From NCBI GenBank assembly GCA_964552235.1, contig CAZKGO010000002.1, forward strand, positions 42,058-106,057: DNA of 64,000 nucleotides. The letters are read 5' to 3'. The notes under the pieces are model-generated. The model ran no database searches and had not been told where the DNA came from. It was given only the letters and a program-made list of their open reading frames with translations. The position numbers and the translations under genes are program-made. Shown piece by piece: positions 7,893 through 15,641 of this stretch (its first letter is position 1; each line of letters starts with the position of its first letter). This stretch comes from CAVTHK01 sp964552235. GTDB taxonomy: Bacteria; Spirochaetota; Spirochaetia; SZUA-6; CAVTHK01.

Positions 7893-8747
7893 TTACCGCA
7901 AGGCCGCCGCAATCGCGGCTGCGGCGCGCACGAGGTTGTCGAGGTAGTCGGCGGCCAGCTCGTCGATGACCACGACCTCGGCGCCGATCTCGCGGGCGAG
8001 CGACCGGGCTGCGGCCGTGCTGACGTGCGGCTGGGCAAAGACCGCGCGCGCGCCCTCGCTGCGGGCTCCCTCGACGAGCGCGGCGAGCCGGCGCGCGGTC
8101 GGCTCCTTGCCGTCGACCTCGACCGCCACCTGCTCGAGGCCCGCCTCGCGGGCAAAATAGCCCCACGCGGGGTGGAAGATGTAGAAGCGCCTGCCCCGGT
8201 GAGGGGCGAGGATCTGCGCCACCCGCCTGCCCGCGGCCTCGAGATCGGCGGCGAGCGCCCTGTATCCCAGGTGGTAGGCCTCCCTCCCCGCGGGGTCGGC
8301 GGCCGTGAGGGCGTCGCGGATCGTGGCTGCCTGGGCCGCGGCCAGCCTCGGGCTCAGCCAGACGTGGGGATCGACGGAGCCGTGGTCCCCGGGAGCCAGG
8401 TCGAGCCCCGCGAGAGTGTCCACGATCCTGATGCCGGCCACGCGTTCGATCCGGGGCGCGAGGGTCTTCTCGATCTCCAGCCCCGCAGTGAAGTACAGTC
8501 TCGTCCTGGACAGCTCCCGCAGCGCCTGCGGGGTCACGTCGTAGGTGTGCGGGTCCTGTCCCGGCGGGACGAGGACCTGGACCGACACCCGCTGGCCGCC
8601 GATCCGCTGCACGAAGTAGGCGTGGGGAGCGATTGTGACCGCTACCCTGACCCGGCCATCGTCGGTGGGGGCCGCATTCGGCCGGCAGCCGGCGACCAGC
8701 GTCAGCGCCGCGGCGACGGCGGTGGCCAGGTGGACGCAGGTTCTCAT
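7893..8747 (-). CDS. ZnuA-like metal-binding lipoprotein (cluster A-I)
   Basis: This 284-residue protein has a lipoprotein signal (LTLVAGC) and belongs to the ZnuA/MntC/TroA family of zinc or manganese binding proteins. Likely metal ligands are the histidines in APHAYF, DPHTYD, DPHVWLSP and IFHPAWGYF, with an acidic residue near the end (IDELAAD). The His-rich loop that marks many zinc-specific ZnuA proteins is missing, since the region after DPHTYD is short. No ABC ATPase or permease follows, so it is an orphan in this window. A palindromic element overlaps its promoter. Confidence 0.87.
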   Translation of the reverse strand: MRTCVHLATAVAAALTLVAGCRPNAAPTDDGRVRVAVTIAPHAYFVQRIGGQRVSVQVLVPPGQDPHTYDVTPQALRELSRTRLYFTAGLEIEKTLAPRIERVAGIRIVDTLAGLDLAPGDHGSVDPHVWLSPRLAAAQAATIRDALTAADPAGREAYHLGYRALAADLEAAGRRVAQILAPHRGRRFYIFHPAWGYFAREAGLEQVAVEVDGKEPTARRLAALVEGARSEGARAVFAQPHVSTAAARSLAREIGAEVVVIDELAADYLDNLVRAAAAIAAALR

Positions 8748-8757
8748 CGACGGGACG

Positions 8758-8784
8758 ATAATACTGCGTATTACCCGGCGTCAA
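8758..8784 (-). promoter_or_regulatory. znuA promoter with inverted-repeat operator
   Basis: On the minus strand TTGACG (8784-8779) and TATTAT (8763-8758) are 15 bp apart. Between and over them lies TAATAC, a 3-nt spacer, then GTATTA (8759-8773), a perfect inverted repeat. The ATG at 8747 is only 10 nt past the -10 box and has no ribosome site. A metal-sensing repressor (Zur, MntR or Fur type) is a reasonable binder, but the motif does not match a box I know exactly. Confidence 0.6.
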
Positions 8785-8820
8785 GGTCCGGCGCATCTTT
8801 CCCAGGTCCAGGCGATCGGC

Positions 8821-8838
8821 TATAACGTCCTCATCATG
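8821..8838 (+). promoter_or_regulatory. -10 element and leaderless start of the bat operon
   Basis: TATAAC (8821-8826) lies 9 nt before the MoxR ATG (8836). No ribosome site precedes that ATG. The -35 region (around TTTCCC at 8798) is weak. Transcription would begin within a few nt of the start codon. Confidence 0.45.
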
Positions 8839-9822
8839 CAGGAAAGCACCCAGCCGGGCGAACAGGAGCTGCGCGACGCCGCCGGGCAGCTCGGCGCCGC
8901 CATCGAGCAGGTCGAGCGCCGCGTCGTCGGGCAGCGCGAGATGATCGAGGGCCTGCTAATGGCCATTCTCTGCGGCGGCCACGTGCTGCTCGAGGGGGTG
9001 CCGGGGCTGGCCAAGACGCTCGCCATCAGGACTCTGGCCGAGGTCATGGACGGCCTGTTCCGCCGCGTGCAGTTCACGCCCGACCTGCTGCCGGCGGACC
9101 TGGTCGGCACCATGGTCTTCAACCAGGCGACCGGCCAGTTCGCGCCGCGCAAGGGCCCAGTGTTCGCCAACATCATCCTCGCCGACGAGATCAACCGCGC
9201 CCCGGCCAAGGTCCAGTCGGCGCTGCTGGAGTGCATGCAGGAGCGCCAGGTGACCCTCGGCGACGCGACCTATGCCCTGGAGCCGCCCTTCTTCGTGCTG
9301 GCCACTCAGAACCCCATCGAGCACGAGGGGACCTACCCGCTGCCTGAGGCGCAGCTCGACCGCTTTATCACCAAGCTCCTGGTGCGCTACCCGGCCTTTG
9401 ACGAAGAGGTGCGCATCGTGCGCCTGGTCGGCACCGAGCGGACGATCCCGGTCGACCGCGTCCTGAACCGCAGGGCTCTCGCCAGCCTGCAGCGGCTGGC
9501 CGAGCGCATCCACGTCGATGAGCGCATCGAGGAGTACATCGTCCGCCTCGTGGTGGCCACCCGTCCGCTCAAGGAGGGCGCCGCCGACTTCCACCGCTAC
9601 ATCGAGTACGGCGCTTCGCCGCGGGCCTCGATATACGCCTACCGCCTCGCCCGCATCCGCGCGCTGCTCGACGGCCGGCCCTTCGTCATCCCCGAGGACG
9701 TCAAGGCGGTGCTGCCCGCGGTGCTGCGCCACCGCCTGATCCTCTCCTACGAGGCGGAGAGCGAGCGCCTCGCCCCCGACGACATCATCCGCGAGCTGCT
9801 CGCCCGCGTCGCGGTGCCCTGA
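8836..9822 (+). CDS. MoxR-family AAA+ ATPase
   Basis: This 328-residue cytoplasmic ATPase has a Walker A at residues 54-61 (GVPGLAKT), a Walker B (IILADEIN), an arginine-finger/sensor region (LATQNPIEHEGTYPLPEAQLDRF) and a C-terminal lid. MoxR proteins act as chaperones that help fold or activate partner proteins, commonly those with von Willebrand A domains, and such partners follow here. It is the first gene of a seven-gene run whose members overlap or nearly touch. In spirochaetes and Bacteroidetes this set is called the Bat (aerotolerance) operon. The ATG at 8836 was chosen because it starts the conserved region and fits the -10 box. Confidence 0.93.
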   Translation: MQESTQPGEQELRDAAGQLGAAIEQVERRVVGQREMIEGLLMAILCGGHVLLEGVPGLAKTLAIRTLAEVMDGLFRRVQFTPDLLPADLVGTMVFNQATGQFAPRKGPVFANIILADEINRAPAKVQSALLECMQERQVTLGDATYALEPPFFVLATQNPIEHEGTYPLPEAQLDRFITKLLVRYPAFDEEVRIVRLVGTERTIPVDRVLNRRALASLQRLAERIHVDERIEEYIVRLVVATRPLKEGAADFHRYIEYGASPRASIYAYRLARIRALLDGRPFVIPEDVKAVLPAVLRHRLILSYEAESERLAPDDIIRELLARVAVP

Positions 9823-9833
9823 CGAGGCGCCCC

Positions 9834-10733
9834 GTGGCACGCAGGCGGCGTCCGGAAACGGCGGAGCATCAGCTTCTGGCGGGCAGGATCCGCACAATCC
9901 AGCTGGCCAGCGTGCGCCTGGTGGACAGCCTGCTCGCCGGCGGCTACCGCAGCGTGTTCCGCGGCCAGGGCATCGAGCTCGACGAGGTGCGGGAGTACTC
10001 CAGCGGCGACGACGTGCGCCTGATCGACTGGAACGTCACCTCGCGCATGGGAAGCCCCTACACCAAGACCTTTCGCGAGGAGCGCGAGCTCTCGCTGTTC
10101 CTCGCGGCCGACGTCTCGGCCTCGATGTACGCCGGTTCGGGCGAGATCGGCAAGGAGGAGACCGCGCTGCTGGCCTTTGCCACCCTCGCCCTGTCGGCCG
10201 TGGCCAACAACGACCGGGTCGGCGCCGTGCTGTACAGCGACCGCATCGAGAAGTGGGTGGCGCCGGCCAAGGGCCGCAGGCACATCCACCGCCTGCTCAA
10301 CGACTACGCCGGCTTCACGGCCAGCGGCCGCGGGTCGGACCTGGCCCTCGCGCTGCGCACGATCGGCCAGTCGCTGAAGCGCCGCGGCATCTGCGTGATC
10401 CTCTCCGACTTTAAGACCGCGGCATACGAGCACGAGCTTGCCCTGCTCGCCCGCAGGCACGACGTGATCGCGGTGCGCATTTTCGACGCCGCGGACGTGA
10501 GCCTGCCCGCCATCGGCCTGGTGGCGCTTCAGGACCCCGAGAGCGGCGCAACCGTGTCGCTCGCCGGGACGCCCGGCCTGCGGACCCGCTACGAGGAGTT
10601 CGCCCTCAAGCTGCGCGCGGAGTGGGGCGACCGGTGCCGCAAGTGCGGCGCCGAGACCCTCGAGATCAGCACCTCCGACGACCCGGGCCGCAGGCTCGAC
10701 GAGTTCTTCCAGAGGCGGAGAAAGCGCCGATGA
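9834..10733 (+). CDS. DUF58 domain protein of the Bat operon
   Basis: This 299-residue cytoplasmic protein carries a DUF58 domain, a VWA-like fold. The hallmark segment FRGQGIELDEVREYSSGDD followed by DVRLIDWNVTSRMG is present, and FLAADVSASM gives a DxSxS metal-site motif. It starts with GTG 11 bp after the MoxR stop. DUF58 and MoxR genes are nearly always paired, and DUF58 proteins are proposed clients or adaptors of MoxR. Its end overlaps the next gene by ATGA. Confidence 0.92.
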   Translation: MARRRRPETAEHQLLAGRIRTIQLASVRLVDSLLAGGYRSVFRGQGIELDEVREYSSGDDVRLIDWNVTSRMGSPYTKTFREERELSLFLAADVSASMYAGSGEIGKEETALLAFATLALSAVANNDRVGAVLYSDRIEKWVAPAKGRRHIHRLLNDYAGFTASGRGSDLALALRTIGQSLKRRGICVILSDFKTAAYEHELALLARRHDVIAVRIFDAADVSLPAIGLVALQDPESGATVSLAGTPGLRTRYEEFALKLRAEWGDRCRKCGAETLEISTSDDPGRRLDEFFQRRRKRR

Positions 10734-11650
10734 GGACCCTCGCGCTGCTGGCCGGCCTGCTCTGCGCCCTCCCTGCGGCTGCCCAGCCCGCCTACACCGT
10801 GCTCGAGTCCGGGACCGTGCCCCTGCGGTCGTACGTCGGCGACCCGATCGAGCTGCGCGTGCGCCTGCGCCTGGCCGCCGCCCCGCGTCCCGGCTCGGCC
10901 GCGCCGCTGCTGGCCGCACCCAAGAAGCTGCCGTCTGCGCCTTGGGTCGAGCTGCGCCAGGTGCGGGTTTCGGCCGCGGGGGCGGGCGAGTGGGACGTGC
11001 GCGTGAGCCTGGTGTCGTTCGCTCCCGGCCCTGCGCGGATCCCGGCTCTCGACCTGGGTGCGATCCTGCTCGACGGCCTCACGATCCACACCGCCTCGAT
11101 CGTCCAGGAGAAGAAGGTCGACCGCCTCGCGCCGCCCCGCGACCAGCTCGTCGTTCCCGGCACGCAGCGACGCCTGGCCATCGCGGCCGCGCTGCTGATC
11201 GGCTGCCCGATCGCCGGGGCGCTGCTCGGCGGCCGCCTGCTGCGTCTCGCGCGCGCTGTCGACGCCCGCAGACGGCGGGCCCAGCCGTGGAGCCGCCTGC
11301 TGAAGACGCTCAGGCGGCTGCGCGGCCGCCTGGACCGGCTCGGCGGCCGCGAGTTCTACATCGACCTCACGGCAGCTCTGCGCGTCTACCTCGAGCGGCG
11401 CCATGGGCTGGAGGCCACCACCGCCACGACGCGGGAGCTGGGCGAGCGGCTGCGGGCCCTCGCCGCCTGCGAGCCTCCGGCCGGCTCGGAAAGCGCCGAG
11501 GCGGTCGACGGTCTGGCGCGGCTTTTCGAGCGGGGCGACTGGGTCAAGTTCGGCGGGGCGGCCGCGGACCGCAGGGAGCTGGCGGCTGCCGCCGACAGCG
11601 CCGAGCTGTGGGCGAGGCGCCTCGAGGAGGCCTCGATTGGGGACGCTTGA
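10730..11650 (+). CDS. Bat-operon membrane protein, DUF4381-like
   Basis: This 306-residue protein has a signal peptide (MRTLALLAGLLCALPAAAQ), a periplasmic beta-rich region to about residue 140, one transmembrane segment (LAIAAALLIGCPIAGALLGG) and a cytoplasmic helical tail. The layout matches the BatD/DUF4381-type proteins between DUF58 and BatA genes in Bat loci. The ATG overlaps the previous TGA. Sequence conservation is low, so the family name is tentative. It probably anchors the VWA proteins to the membrane and links periplasm to the MoxR chaperone. Confidence 0.7.
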   Translation: MRTLALLAGLLCALPAAAQPAYTVLESGTVPLRSYVGDPIELRVRLRLAAAPRPGSAAPLLAAPKKLPSAPWVELRQVRVSAAGAGEWDVRVSLVSFAPGPARIPALDLGAILLDGLTIHTASIVQEKKVDRLAPPRDQLVVPGTQRRLAIAAALLIGCPIAGALLGGRLLRLARAVDARRRRAQPWSRLLKTLRRLRGRLDRLGGREFYIDLTAALRVYLERRHGLEATTATTRELGERLRALAACEPPAGSESAEAVDGLARLFERGDWVKFGGAAADRRELAAAADSAELWARRLEEASIGDA

Positions 11651-12638
11651 GCACCCGGCCGCGCTGGCCCTCCTCGTCCTGCTGCCGCCCCTGGCGTGGC
11701 TGGTGCACTTCAGTCCCTTCCGCGGCGGGCGGGTGCCCTTTGCCTGGCGGATCTGGCGCGGGACCGGCTTCGCCCCGGGCCTCCAGGCCGCGAAGATCCT
11801 GCTGGTCGTTCTGGAGATCGGGTTCTGGCTCGGCTGCGCGCTGCTGGTGGCGGCTCTCGCCGGGCCGCAGCGCGTGAGCCGGCAGAAGAGCTTCCTGTCC
11901 CGCGGGTTCGACATCATGATCGTGCTCGACGAGTCCCCCAGCATGCTCGCCCAGGACTTCAAGCCCGGCCATCGCTTCGAGGCCGCGCGGACCGTGATCC
12001 GGGAGTTTGTGCGCGGCCGCGAGAACGACCCGATCGGCCTGGTGAGCTTTGCCGAGCAGGCGATGCTGCGCGTCCCGCCGACCGTCGACTACCCGCTGCT
12101 GCTCGACTCCCTGGACGCCCTGGCCGTGGGCAGCCTCAGCGACGGCACCGCCATCGGCATGGGGCTCGCCCTCGCGAGCCTGCACCTGAGCCGCAGCAGC
12201 GCGCCCGGCAGGGTGATCATCCTGCTCACCGACGGCGAGAACAACGCCGGCGAGATCAAGCCCGACGACGCGGCCGCGGCCGCAGCGCGGCTGGGAATCC
12301 GCATTCACACCGTCGGCATCGGCCGGGAGGGCGAGGCTCCCCTGGTCTACACCGATCCCCAGACCGGCCGCACGGTCCGCGGCACCTACAAGGGCAGGTT
12401 CGACGAGGCGCTGCTGCGCCGCATCTCGCGCGTGTCCGGCGGCCGCTACTTCCAGGCGAGCAGCCCGGGGGTGCTCGCCGCGATCTTCGAGACCATCGAC
12501 TCCTACGAGAAGACGGAGAAGCGGGTCAAGACCACCGTGACCCGCACCCCGCTGCACGGCCGCTTTCTGCTGGCCGGCCTGCTGCTGGTGCTCCTGCGCC
12601 TGGCCGCCGGCAAGGCGCTGCTGCGGGAGGTGTTCTGA
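11637..12638 (+). CDS. batA: BatA: VWA domain membrane protein
   Basis: This 333-residue protein has two N-terminal membrane segments, a VWA domain (about residues 95-290) and a C-terminal membrane segment. The metal-ion-dependent adhesion site is complete: DESPSM, the GTAIG threonine and TDGENN. The TTG start at 11637 has GAGGAGG 6 nt upstream and gives LGTLEHPAALALL, which parallels the BatB start MEFERPAALALL. It overlaps the previous gene by 14 bp. It is a likely client of the MoxR ATPase and acts at the inner membrane. Confidence 0.88.
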   Translation: MGTLEHPAALALLVLLPPLAWLVHFSPFRGGRVPFAWRIWRGTGFAPGLQAAKILLVVLEIGFWLGCALLVAALAGPQRVSRQKSFLSRGFDIMIVLDESPSMLAQDFKPGHRFEAARTVIREFVRGRENDPIGLVSFAEQAMLRVPPTVDYPLLLDSLDALAVGSLSDGTAIGMGLALASLHLSRSSAPGRVIILLTDGENNAGEIKPDDAAAAAARLGIRIHTVGIGREGEAPLVYTDPQTGRTVRGTYKGRFDEALLRRISRVSGGRYFQASSPGVLAAIFETIDSYEKTEKRVKTTVTRTPLHGRFLLAGLLLVLLRLAAGKALLREVF

Positions 12639-13627
12639 TGGAGTTCGAGCGCCCGGCCGCCCTCGCCCTGCTCGCCCTCGCGCCGGCCCTCGCGCTGCTG
12701 CTGCTCGTGCGCTTCCGCGCCGACCGCGCGAGCCTGGGCGCGCTCGTCGGGCCGCGGCGTTTCCGGCGGCTGTACAATGTCTGGCTGGTCAAGAGCTTTT
12801 TCGCGGGTGCCTTTGCCGTGGCCTTTGTCGTGCTGGCCGTCCTCGCCCTCGCCGAGCCCAGGGGCGGCCGGCGGGTGGTGCCCGACGAGCGCGCCGGCCT
12901 GGACGTCGTGTTCCTGCTCGACGTCTCGCGCAGCATGCTCGCCTCCGATTCGCAGCCGAGCCGGCTCGCGAGCGCGGCGGCCGCCGCCGAGCGCCTGGCG
13001 GCCGCGTTGCCGGCGCCGCGCATCGCCGTCGTCGCGTTCAAGGGCGAGGCCTACAGGCTGCTGCCTCTCACCGAGGACCTTGAGGCCCTGGCGCTCGTGC
13101 TGGCCGCCGCCGGCCCCGAGCTGTCCACCTCCACCGGCTCCAACGTTGAAGCCGGCATCAGGAGCGCGCTCGCGAGCCTGCCGGACGCGGGCCGCTACCG
13201 GGTGATCTTCCTCTTTTCCGACGGCGAGAGCCTCGAGGGTCAGGCCGTGCGGGCGGCCCGCGACGCGCGGGCCGCCGGAGTGCCCATCGTGGCGGTCGCC
13301 GTCGGCACCGAGGCAGGCGCGCAGCTGGTGCTCGCCGACGGCCGCACGGTGTTCGACCGCTCGGGCCGGCCGGTCGTGAGCCGCCTCGACCTCAGGCAGC
13401 TGGAGGACGTGGCCGCGGCCAGCGAAGGGCGGGTCTATCGCCCCGAGGAGACGGCGCGCATCGCCCGCGAGCTGCTGAGCCTGCTCAAGGGGCTCGGCGA
13501 GAAGGACTGGACCCAGGGCGTGCGTGCCGAGCGGCGGCCGCTGTACCGGCTGTTCCTGTCGATCGCCCTCGGGCTGCTGCTGCTCGGCCGGGTGGTGCGC
13601 GTCGTCCGCTGGGGGCGGCTGGCATGA
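12638..13627 (+). CDS. batB: BatB: VWA domain membrane protein
   Basis: This 329-residue paralogue of BatA starts at an ATG overlapping the BatA stop (TGATG). It has two N-terminal membrane segments, a VWA domain with DVSRSM, a threonine in STSTGSN and FSDGES, and a C-terminal membrane segment (LFLSIALGLLLLGRVV). BatA and BatB are thought to form a complex in the inner membrane with the TPR proteins that follow. The next gene overlaps by 4 bp. Confidence 0.9.
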   Translation: MEFERPAALALLALAPALALLLLVRFRADRASLGALVGPRRFRRLYNVWLVKSFFAGAFAVAFVVLAVLALAEPRGGRRVVPDERAGLDVVFLLDVSRSMLASDSQPSRLASAAAAAERLAAALPAPRIAVVAFKGEAYRLLPLTEDLEALALVLAAAGPELSTSTGSNVEAGIRSALASLPDAGRYRVIFLFSDGESLEGQAVRAARDARAAGVPIVAVAVGTEAGAQLVLADGRTVFDRSGRPVVSRLDLRQLEDVAAASEGRVYRPEETARIARELLSLLKGLGEKDWTQGVRAERRPLYRLFLSIALGLLLLGRVVRVVRWGRLA

Positions 13628-14199
13628 GAGGGGCGGCTGCGACCGCAGCCCTGGCGGGCGCCCTGGTGCTGGCCTCCTGCACCGGGCCCGACCTGCTGGT
13701 GCTGCACGGCAACCTGCGCCACGGCAACGGCGAGTACGGCAAGGCGACGGTCGCCTACCTGTCGGCCCTGGAAAAGGCGGCGGGCGGCGCTGCCCCCTAC
13801 GTGCAGTACGACCTCGGCAACGTCTACGCCGCGCTCGGCGAACCGGCCGCGGCGAGGGACACGATCGGGCGCGCCCTCGACGGAGAGGGCAACGAGCTGC
13901 TGTTCCGCGCCCACTTCAACCTCGGAGTGCTCGAGTACGAGCAGGGCCGCTTCGAGGAGGCGGCGCGCAGCTTTGTCGAAGCGCTGCGGCGCAAGCCCGC
14001 GGACGTCGACGCCAAGGCGAACCTCGAGCTCGCCCTGCGCAAGGTGCAGGCTGCGGTGCCCCGCGCGGCCGCGCCGGCCGTCGAGCGGAGGATCGACCGC
14101 CGCACCAGCGAGATCCTCGACATCGCCAGGCAGAAGGAAGTGTTCGCGGGAAAGCCGGCGCCCTCCCGCCGGCCCGCGGAGGGGGGTGACGATTGGTAG
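13624..14199 (+). CDS. BatC-like TPR lipoprotein
   Basis: This 191-residue protein has a lipoprotein signal peptide ending LVLASC and about three tetratricopeptide repeats (for example YVQYDLGNVYAALGEPAAA and LFRAHFNLGVLEYEQGRF). The tail is charged and Pro-rich. TPR proteins are the usual next members of Bat operons and serve as protein-binding scaffolds in the periplasm. The start overlaps the BatB stop, and the end overlaps the next gene by 7 bp. Confidence 0.83.
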   Translation: MRGAAATAALAGALVLASCTGPDLLVLHGNLRHGNGEYGKATVAYLSALEKAAGGAAPYVQYDLGNVYAALGEPAAARDTIGRALDGEGNELLFRAHFNLGVLEYEQGRFEEAARSFVEALRRKPADVDAKANLELALRKVQAAVPRAAAPAVERRIDRRTSEILDIARQKEVFAGKPAPSRRPAEGGDDW

Positions 14200-15086
14200 C
14201 CCGGGCCGCGCACCTGGTGCTGGCGCTGCTGCTGGCAGCTTCGCCGGCCGCAGCCCGCGAAGGCATCCCCGTGCGCATCGCGGCGCCGGGCGCCGGCGCG
14301 GAGGCCGCTCAGAGGATTTTCTACCTCAAAGACGCGGAGCAGATCGACCGTTCGCCGTGCCGGCCCTTTCACCTGCGGCTGCTCGTGCGCCTCGGCCTGC
14401 GCCGCGGTGTCCTGGACCTGCGGCCCGAAGCCGGGGCAGCGGTGAACGCGGGGGTGCAGGCCTTCGTGGACGGCAGGATCGCCGAGGCCGACAAGAGCTT
14501 TGCCGAGGCCGAGCGGGCGGGCTGCTGCAGCCCCGCGCTCTCCTACGACCGGGCGCTCTGCAGCTATGGCCTCGGCCGCAGGGCGCAGACCAGTGCGTCC
14601 CTGCTGCGCGCCATCGCCCACGATCCGGGCAACGCGGAGTACCGGGAGACCTTCGCCTTTGTCAGCGCGGAGTACGGGCTCGGATCCCATGTGCTTCCAG
14701 CGACCGTGCTGACGCCCGACCTGCTGCTGGCCACCGCCCTGAGCTCAGCGGCTGCGGGTCTCGTCGCCCTCGGCCTGCTGCTCGCCACGCGGGGCGGCTC
14801 GTGGTTCATCGCGTTCGCGCTGCTCGCCCTTGCCTCCGGCGCGGCCGCGGCGCTGCTGGCCTACAACGGGGTCGAGGCCCGGGCCCCGCTGGCGGTGGTG
14901 GCCGCCCGCAGCGCGGCGATGCGACGGGTTCCGCTCGACCAGGCCCAGGTGTGGATGACCCTCGCCGAGGGCACCACCGTGCGCATCCGCGGTCGCGCCG
15001 GCGACTACGTGCTGGTCGAGACCGGCCTGCGGGTCGAAGGCTGGCTGCACCGCGGCCTCCTGCTCGAGCCGGAGGCCGCGCGCTGA
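14193..15086 (+). CDS. BatE-like protein: TPR, two membrane segments, SH3-like domain
   Basis: This 297-residue protein begins with TTG and a signal peptide, has TPR-like helices (about residues 85-160), two membrane segments (about 170-225) and a C-terminal SH3-like domain (VWMTLAEGTTVRIRGRAGDY). This is the arrangement of BatE, the last member of the Bat operon. The SH3-like end could bind peptidoglycan or protein ligands. No gene follows in the same frame run, so the operon probably ends here. Confidence 0.82.
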   Translation: MVARAAHLVLALLLAASPAAAREGIPVRIAAPGAGAEAAQRIFYLKDAEQIDRSPCRPFHLRLLVRLGLRRGVLDLRPEAGAAVNAGVQAFVDGRIAEADKSFAEAERAGCCSPALSYDRALCSYGLGRRAQTSASLLRAIAHDPGNAEYRETFAFVSAEYGLGSHVLPATVLTPDLLLATALSSAAAGLVALGLLLATRGGSWFIAFALLALASGAAAALLAYNGVEARAPLAVVAARSAAMRRVPLDQAQVWMTLAEGTTVRIRGRAGDYVLVETGLRVEGWLHRGLLLEPEAAR

Positions 15087-15105
15087 GCCGCCGCAGCCCT
15101 CGGTC

Positions 15106-15135
15106 TTGACGGAACGGCGCCCTCCCACCTATACC
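15106..15135 (+). promoter_or_regulatory. smr promoter giving a leaderless GTG start
   Basis: TTGACG (15106-15111) and TATACC (15130-15135) are 18 bp apart. The GTG at 15142 lies 6 nt after the -10 box, where transcription would begin. There is no ribosome site. The in-frame TTG at 15106 coincides with the -35 box and is therefore an unlikely start. Confidence 0.6.
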
Positions 15136-15141
15136 TCGCGC

Positions 15142-15603
15142 GTGAGCTTTGACGAGATCCTCCGCGACTGGGAGGCGGGCCGCAGCGCCCGCAAGGCCCG
15201 GCGCGAAGACGCCTGCGCCCGCTCGCTCGCCGTGTGGCTCGAGCGCCATCCGCCGACGGCTGCGGCCGAGCGCGAGGAAGCCGGCCAGCCGTCGCCGGCG
15301 CAGCGGGCGGCGGAGCTGCGGCGCCTGGCGCCCGAGGCCGAGATCGACCTGCACGGCCTGCGGGCCGAACAGGTCACCCCCGCGCTCGAGCGATTCATCT
15401 CGACATCGCGCCGGCAGGGGCTGCGCAAGGTTCTGGTCATCCATGGCAAGGGAACGCACTCGCGGGGAGAGCCGGTGCTGCAGCGCCTTGTTCGGGAGTA
15501 CCTGGAGCGGTCGCCCCACGCGGGGGCCTTCGGCCCGGCCGACCGCAGCCTCGGGGGCAGGGGCGCGGTCTGGGTGGCCCTGCGGCCGCCGCGCAGGGGG
15601 TAG
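15142..15603 (+). CDS. Smr-domain protein
   Basis: This 153-residue protein has a C-terminal Smr (small MutS-related) domain from about residue 75. The family motifs are EIDLHGL and VLVIHGKGTHSRGEPVLQRLV. Smr domains nick or bind branched DNA or cleave mRNA. The N-terminal third is basic and helical (GRSARKARREDACARSL). The GTG at 15142 gives the start VSFDEILRDWEAG, which I prefer to the TTG at 15106 because of the promoter. The closing motif GGRGAVWVAL is typical for the domain. Confidence 0.85.
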   Translation: MSFDEILRDWEAGRSARKARREDACARSLAVWLERHPPTAAAEREEAGQPSPAQRAAELRRLAPEAEIDLHGLRAEQVTPALERFISTSRRQGLRKVLVIHGKGTHSRGEPVLQRLVREYLERSPHAGAFGPADRSLGGRGAVWVALRPPRRG

Positions 15604-15626
15604 GGCCGCCGCGCGCTTCGCAAAGG

Positions 15627-15641
15627 GCCGGTCCTACCGGC
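15627..15641. terminator. Hairpin between convergent smr and M20 peptidase genes
   Basis: GCCGGT and ACCGGC form a perfect 6-bp stem with a 3-nt loop over the stop codon of the minus-strand gene. There is no T-run. Confidence 0.35.

Noticed and set aside
15106..15141. TTG start for the Smr protein at 15106
   Set aside because: It coincides with the -35 box; the GTG at 15142 matches the predicted transcript start.
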